NCBI RefSeq assembly: GCF_032925565.1
Contig: NZ_CP136708.1
Location: 4,402,001 to 4,466,000 of the forward strand
Length of the DNA: 64,000 bases
From: Alteromonas sp. CI.11.F.A3
GTDB taxonomy: Bacteria > Pseudomonadota > Gammaproteobacteria > Enterobacterales > Alteromonadaceae
Direction: 5' to 3'
Part shown: in pieces, positions 59,648-64,000 of the stretch
Numbering within the stretch: the stretch's first letter is position 1
Layout of the letters: each line of letters starts with the position of its first letter
Program-made: the position numbers and the translations under genes
Notes under the pieces: generated by a model
What the model saw: the letters and a program-made list of their open reading frames with translations, nothing else
What the model was told of the DNA's origin: nothing
Databases searched by the model: none

Positions 59648-60709
59648 CTAAAGCACATGCACTAATTGTTGAATGATTTTCTTAGTAGGCGCAGCTAAAC
59701 CTACCTCAATAGGTTCATTAAACATAAACCATTGGGATTTTTGTTCTGCCACCTGCTTTCTGGGTACTGAGTTTATCACGGCAAACACCGGTGTTATATC
59801 CAAATGAAAGTGGCTAAAGGTATGCCTAAACGCAGCTTGGGTTTCAAATGAACTGGCTTCAATACCTCGCTTGGCAAGTTCAGCTTCGGCGCTTTGTATA
59901 TCTTGGGCTTCAATAAAGCCATATAAACCACCCCACAAGCCGCTAGAAGGCCGCTGCTCCAAATAAACCTGCTGTTGGAACAATGGCACTATAAGTAACG
60001 TACTTCGCTCTGGTATGGCTTTCTTGGGCTTTTTACCAGGAAATTCAGTTTGTGCGCCTTGGGCATACGCTAAACAATCGTGTTGTAACGGGCACTCATC
60101 ACACTTTGGCTTGCTGCGAGTACATACCATAGCACCCAAATCCATCATCACCTGCGTGTAGTTGGCACTGCGTTTTTCTGGCGTGTTCTTTTCTGCCACT
60201 ACCCACAGTGCATTTTCTACCGCTTTTTGACCGGGCCAGCCGCCAATAGCATAGTAGCGAGCCAGCACGCGTTTCACATTGCCATCTAATATGGGGTGGC
60301 GCTGATTGCGCGAAATAGACAATACCGCGCCAGCGGTAGAACGCCCTATTCCAGGCAAAGCTATTACATCGTCTATGTTGTCAGGAAACGTACCGCCGTG
60401 CTGCTCTACAATTTGCTTCGCCGCTTTATGTAAATTTCTTGCGCGGGCGTAGTAGCCTAAACCTGTCCAATGGTGCAGTACATCATCTTGCGCTGCATCA
60501 GCTAGCTCCACCACGCTGGGGAAAGATTGCATAAACCGTTCAAAATACGGGATGACAGTAGTGACTTGTGTTTGCTGCAACATAATCTCAGACACCCACA
60601 CTTTGTAAGGGGTAATATCTTGTTGCCATGGAAGGTGCTTGCGACCATGAATGTCGTACCAAGCAAGTACTCGTTCAGCAAAAGTGTTGGGGTTAACCGT
60701 ATTTGTCAT
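59648..60709 (-). CDS. mutY: MutY, adenine DNA glycosylase
   Basis: 353 residues, matching E. coli MutY (350). The catalytic Glu is at about residue 41 in [22 protein letters not shown]. The helix-hairpin-helix and Asp lie in [15 protein letters not shown]...[12 protein letters not shown]. The 4Fe-4S ligands are [17 protein letters not shown] (C-x6-C-x2-C-x5-C). A C-terminal NUDIX-like domain recognises 8-oxoG ([24 protein letters not shown]). It removes adenine mispaired with 8-oxoguanine. Confidence 0.97.
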   Translation of the reverse strand: MTNTVNPNTFAERVLAWYDIHGRKHLPWQQDITPYKVWVSEIMLQQTQVTTVIPYFERFMQSFPSVVELADAAQDDVLHHWTGLGYYARARNLHKAAKQIVEQHGGTFPDNIDDVIALPGIGRSTAGAVLSISRNQRHPILDGNVKRVLARYYAIGGWPGQKAVENALWVVAEKNTPEKRSANYTQVMMDLGAMVCTRSKPKCDECPLQHDCLAYAQGAQTEFPGKKPKKAIPERSTLLIVPLFQQQVYLEQRPSSGLWGGLYGFIEAQDIQSAEAELAKRGIEASSFETQAAFRHTFSHFHLDITPVFAVINSVPRKQVAEQKSQWFMFNEPIEVGLAAPTKKIIQQLVHVL

Positions 60710-60820
60710 AAAAACTGCACAATGAATGACCTTTAGCTACATTTAATAGCCATTAGGTTTTATTGATAAATGGCCTGATATGTTAGCATGTCGAGGTATA
60801 AATGTATTTTAGGAGTCTTT

Positions 60821-61525
60821 GTGACCACCAGCGCCCCCGTTCTATTTCTACCCGGAACCTTATGCGACGAACGTGTTTGGTTGCCCGTTTGGCAACGCAT
60901 GAAAATTTCCCAGCGTCGCTATGTGCCCTTACAGTGGGCCGCCACCAAAGACGACATGCTCGCGCTTACTTCTGACCGCGTCATTCAAGACGAAAAAGTA
61001 CATCTTGTGGGCTATTCAATGGGTGGCTATATTGCAGCGTTATGGGCATCGCAAAATATGGAGCACGTGGCGTCTATTACGCTTATTGGATACGATGCCA
61101 AAGGCTTATCTAGCGAAGAAATAGCAAGAAGAAAGCAAATGGTCTCTATGCTGAGTAACGGTGAATTCAAGCCTGAAAACCCTGCCTATTTCGCTCGCTT
61201 TGTTCACACTACACATCAAGAAAATCCCGATGTTATGGGCGTTGTGCAGTCTATGGCCGAAGACTTGGGTAAAAATACCTTAGTGGGTCACACTCAAGCG
61301 ACAACACCTAGAGAAGACCTGATAAAAGTATTCGCAAAATCAAAGGTCCCCGTTAATATCATTGCTGCGGATGACGATGAAATTGCACCACTAGGTTCGC
61401 TACAAGCAATGGCCGACAAAATACCTACTTCGAATATTTACAAAGTAGAAAATTCCGGACATATGATGCTGCTGGAACAACCCGAAAAGCTTGCTACACT
61501 GCTTAGCAATTGTATAGATGTTTAA
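60821..61525 (+). CDS. Alpha/beta-hydrolase
   Basis: The GTG at 60,821 is preferred over the ATG at 60,788 because AGGAG lies five bases upstream of it; this gives 234 residues. The catalytic triad is Ser in GYSMGGY, Asp in AADDDEIAP and His in NSGHMMLLEQPE. PVLFLPGTLCDERVW is a typical oxyanion-region start. There is no signal peptide. The substrate is unknown; MhpC/BioH-type esterases are the nearest class. It is divergent from mutY across about 110 bp. Confidence 0.88.
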   Translation: MTTSAPVLFLPGTLCDERVWLPVWQRMKISQRRYVPLQWAATKDDMLALTSDRVIQDEKVHLVGYSMGGYIAALWASQNMEHVASITLIGYDAKGLSSEEIARRKQMVSMLSNGEFKPENPAYFARFVHTTHQENPDVMGVVQSMAEDLGKNTLVGHTQATTPREDLIKVFAKSKVPVNIIAADDDEIAPLGSLQAMADKIPTSNIYKVENSGHMMLLEQPEKLATLLSNCIDV

Positions 61526-61640
61526 AAAAACCGCATTTTATTCGCTCTTTATTGTGCTTTTAGTTAAATCTAGCGTTGCATAACATGCCGCTAACTGGAT
61601 AATGCGCCACCAGTAAATTGGGGCAAGAAAGGTATTGCAA

Positions 61641-62360
61641 ATGAGGCAATTCAAAAGCCAGGCCGAGGCTGAAGCCGCTGGTGTTCACGTAAGTAAAGTT
61701 AAAAGCTTCGTAAAGCGCGAAGGCCGCTTAACAAAAGCGCAAACTCGCGCCATTGAAGAATTTTGGCCAACCATGGGTATTGATTACCAAAATGCTGAAC
61801 TCGACTTATCTGTGCTGTTCGGCAGAACCGCGCCAGTAGTCATTGAAATTGGCTTTGGTATGGGTAAATCTTTAGTTGAAATGGCCGCAGCTGCCCCTGA
61901 GAAAAATTTCATTGGCATTGAAGTGCATCGACCTGGCGTAGGTGCTTGTTTGGCTGAAGCTGGCGAACAGGGTTTAACCAATTTGCGCGTGATGGATCAC
62001 GATGCAGTTGAAGTACTTAAGAATATGATCCCAGATGGTGGGTTGTCTCGACTTCAATTGTTCTTCCCCGATCCTTGGCATAAAAAGCGTCATCATAAGC
62101 GCCGTATTGTTCAGCCTGAATTTGCTGCCCTTGTGCTAACCAAATTAGAAAAAGGTGGCTGTTTCCATATGGCTACCGACTGGGAACCTTACGCAGAACA
62201 CATGGCCGAAGTAATGGATGCAACTTCAGGTTATGCAAATACTGCACAAGAAGGTACCTATGTGCCTCGCCCTGAATATCGACCTATCACTAAATTTGAA
62301 ACCCGTGGCCAAAAGCTAGGTCATGGTGTTTGGGATCTTATTTACGAGCGAGCGCAGTAA
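61641..62360 (+). CDS. trmB: TrmB, tRNA (guanine-N7-)-methyltransferase
   Basis: 239 residues from the ATG at 61,641, with AAGG eight bases upstream. SAM-binding motif I is [38 protein letters not shown]. The diagnostic [23 protein letters not shown] and a C-terminal [20 protein letters not shown] follow. It methylates G46 in the variable loop of tRNAs. Its TAA overlaps the next gene's ATG by one base. Confidence 0.97.
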   Translation: MRQFKSQAEAEAAGVHVSKVKSFVKREGRLTKAQTRAIEEFWPTMGIDYQNAELDLSVLFGRTAPVVIEIGFGMGKSLVEMAAAAPEKNFIGIEVHRPGVGACLAEAGEQGLTNLRVMDHDAVEVLKNMIPDGGLSRLQLFFPDPWHKKRHHKRRIVQPEFAALVLTKLEKGGCFHMATDWEPYAEHMAEVMDATSGYANTAQEGTYVPRPEYRPITKFETRGQKLGHGVWDLIYERAQ

Positions 62361-63439
62361 TGATTTTAACGCCTCAAAGCCAACTATTAGAACGCAATAT
62401 CAACATTTTTGAGCAAGGCGAATGGTTGTTTATCAACCCTTCTGATGCCTACTTCCTTGATGCCCTTAAGCATAAAAATGTCACGGTAATGCACCAATAC
62501 TTCGACATATTTTCTGAATGTGTTCGAGTAATATCGTCATCAAGCTTTGATAGCCGCGATATCACTAAAGATGGTTTTGAGGTAGTACAAAAAGTGGGGT
62601 CGCACACTCATCATTTCACGCCATTTATGCGTAATGAGCATACCCATACTGACGTGCTAATTTTTCTGCCTAAAGCAAAATCTCATTTTCAAATGCTATT
62701 GCGCATGGCAGCCGGCATGGTGGGTCAAAATGGCCGCATCCATGTAGTTGGCGAAAACAAAGGCGGCATTAAAAGCGCTGCTAAACTCATGCAACCTTAC
62801 GGGGTTACCCATAAAGTAGATTCTGCCCGTCACTGCAGTTTAATTACCACCATTGTTGAACAGCCTCACTTAGCGTTTGAACCAGAAGCTTGGCTTGAAA
62901 CCGACACTTATGAGATTGGCAGCACAAGCTGGCCTGTGTGCTCTTTACCTGGCGTATTTAGTCATGGCGAACTCGACAAAGGCACCAAGCTACTGCTAGA
63001 AAAACATACTTCGGGTATGAGTGGCAATGTATTAGACTTCGCTTGTGGAGCTGGGGTAATTGCTAGTTACCTGATGCTTACCTACCCGCACTTAAAAATG
63101 CAGCTGTCAGATATTAGCGCCCTTGCAATTTATGCCAGTGCAATGACGTTAGCGGCTAATGGTCAATCAGCCACTTTGCATGCTGCGAACGGTTTATATG
63201 GCATCGAGGGGAAAGTACAGCATATTGTCACCAACCCACCATTTCACACTGGGCTTAAAACCGACTACACCATTACCAAGCGATTTATTGAAGACGCTCG
63301 TAAAATGCTAAGTCAAAACGGCACGTTGCAAATGGTTGCTAACCGTTTCTTGCCCTACCCTGGGCTGCTAGCTGAACACTTCCCTCGCGTGTTAACTACT
63401 GCACAAACCACACAATTTTCGTTATATCAGGCAGCATAG
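62360..63439 (+). CDS. rsmC: RsmC-type 16S rRNA (guanine-N2)-methyltransferase
   Basis: 359 residues from the ATG that overlaps the trmB stop. An N-terminal pseudo-methyltransferase domain (SQLLERNINIFEQGEWLFINPSDAYFLDAL; LIFLPKAKSHFQMLL; VVGENKGGIKSA) precedes the catalytic SAM domain (NVLDFACGAGVIASYLMLTYP). The substrate-guanine motif NPPF (IVTNPPFHTGLKTDYTITKRFIEDA) is present. It modifies G1207 of 16S rRNA; the related RlmG is the alternative, but the two-domain layout fits RsmC. Confidence 0.93.
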   Translation: MILTPQSQLLERNINIFEQGEWLFINPSDAYFLDALKHKNVTVMHQYFDIFSECVRVISSSSFDSRDITKDGFEVVQKVGSHTHHFTPFMRNEHTHTDVLIFLPKAKSHFQMLLRMAAGMVGQNGRIHVVGENKGGIKSAAKLMQPYGVTHKVDSARHCSLITTIVEQPHLAFEPEAWLETDTYEIGSTSWPVCSLPGVFSHGELDKGTKLLLEKHTSGMSGNVLDFACGAGVIASYLMLTYPHLKMQLSDISALAIYASAMTLAANGQSATLHAANGLYGIEGKVQHIVTNPPFHTGLKTDYTITKRFIEDARKMLSQNGTLQMVANRFLPYPGLLAEHFPRVLTTAQTTQFSLYQAA

Positions 63440-63591
63440 TAATAGCACTTTTACTAAAGCCTGTGCTAACGTAAATAGATTCCCCCTATATTCGATATAT
63501 GGGGCTGAATATATGTCAGCCCTAATTCGCGCAACAGCTATAGAGCCCACTCAGAGGCCATAGGCGCGTTCATATAATACGAGGCGTTCGT

Positions 63592-64000
63592 GTGAAAATT
63601 GTATTCGCTATCTCTGAAGTAGAAGAACTGGTAAAAACAGGTGGCTTAGCAGATGTCGGCAAAGCACTTCCACTTGCATTAAAAGACGCAGGAGAAGATG
63701 TAGCCATTGTTATGCCTTACTACAAGGTATTAGCAGACTCGTTAGACTTACCTACGGCATGTGAAACACAAACGCTATTCACCGAATACAAGGTATATAA
63801 TTTCGAAGTGCGAGTAATGGACTGGCATGGCATACCCGTATACTTTGTAGATTACCCAGAATACTTCATGCGTGAAGGCTTGTACTCCAACGCGTACGAG
63901 GCTTATGAAGACAATGGCGAGCGCTTTTGTTTCTTTAGTGGCGCAGTATTGGCCGCCCTTCAAGCTATTAATTATTCGCCAGATGTTATTCATTGCCACG
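63592..64000 (+). CDS. glgA: Glycogen synthase GlgA (partial, runs off right edge)
   Basis: The first 136 residues from a GTG start with GAGG upstream. The N-terminal GT5 motif KTGGLADV (ADP-glucose/glucan binding) is in VEELVKTGGLADVGKALPLAL, and the segment ends PDVIHCH, the conserved PDVVHxHD region. It transfers glucose from ADP-glucose to glycogen. The C-terminal Rossmann domain is outside the window. Confidence 0.93.
   Translation, partial: MKIVFAISEVEELVKTGGLADVGKALPLALKDAGEDVAIVMPYYKVLADSLDLPTACETQTLFTEYKVYNFEVRVMDWHGIPVYFVDYPEYFMREGLYSNAYEAYEDNGERFCFFSGAVLAALQAINYSPDVIHCH

Overview
The window looks like chromosome of a marine gammaproteobacterium, most probably Alteromonas or a close relative. 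This is inferred from gene content (mutY-yggX-tRNA-Phe, many TonB-dependent receptors, polysaccharide lyase, DUF3392 and DUF2986 proteins), not from a database search. The core DNA is cut by one clear mobile island and probably by one older insertion.

Layout. 1-7.8 kb is a sugar-catabolism block. A minus-strand operon encodes a Gfo/Idh/MocA oxidoreductase, two TIM-barrel isomerase/epimerases, an MFS permease and a GMC oxidoreductase that runs off the left edge. A LacI regulator and a third, Tat-exported isomerase are divergent. 8.3-14.6 kb holds a secreted alginate-lyase-like enzyme and a hybrid two-component regulator broken by a one-base frameshift, ending in a small peptide gene and a HAD gene that appears 3'-truncated. 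16.3-22.8 kb is a trehalose regulon (trehalase, MFS transporter, LacI regulator, TonB receptor) tied together by TGCAA/TTTGCA-type operators. 22.9-24.8 kb has htpX, a type II haloacid dehalogenase and a small secreted protein. 25.2-34.6 kb is a complete chemotaxis cluster (cheB-cheD-cheR-mcp-cheW-cheA-cheY-mcp). 34.9-41.6 kb has a META-MliC lipoprotein, a two-component system, and a PepSY/TonB-receptor pair under a Fur-like box.

41.7-42.5 kb is a tandem array of six ~126-bp units. Each carries the 3' end of tRNA-Phe plus a rho-independent terminator. The array borders an integrative island of about 16.6 kb (42,483-59,171) inserted in tRNA-Phe, with a 53-bp direct repeat at both ends and the integrase next to the intact tRNA. 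The integrase 3' end carries a replacement terminator for the tRNA. The island holds a Panacea-type antitoxin with an unknown partner, a RelE/HigB-HigA pair, three tyrosine recombinases, a serine recombinase, an operon of small membrane and zinc-ribbon proteins sharing a near-identical ribosome-binding motif, two facing 29-codon hydrophobic peptides, two PD-(D/E)XK nucleases, a family of GGCATGCC-centred palindromes, and a MatP-like protein whose own promoter contains two exact matS consensus sites. The last is the most striking item: a mobile element with its own version of the chromosome-terminus organiser.

59.2-64 kb returns to core genes: tRNA-Phe, yggX, mutY, an alpha/beta hydrolase, trmB, rsmC and the start of glgA.
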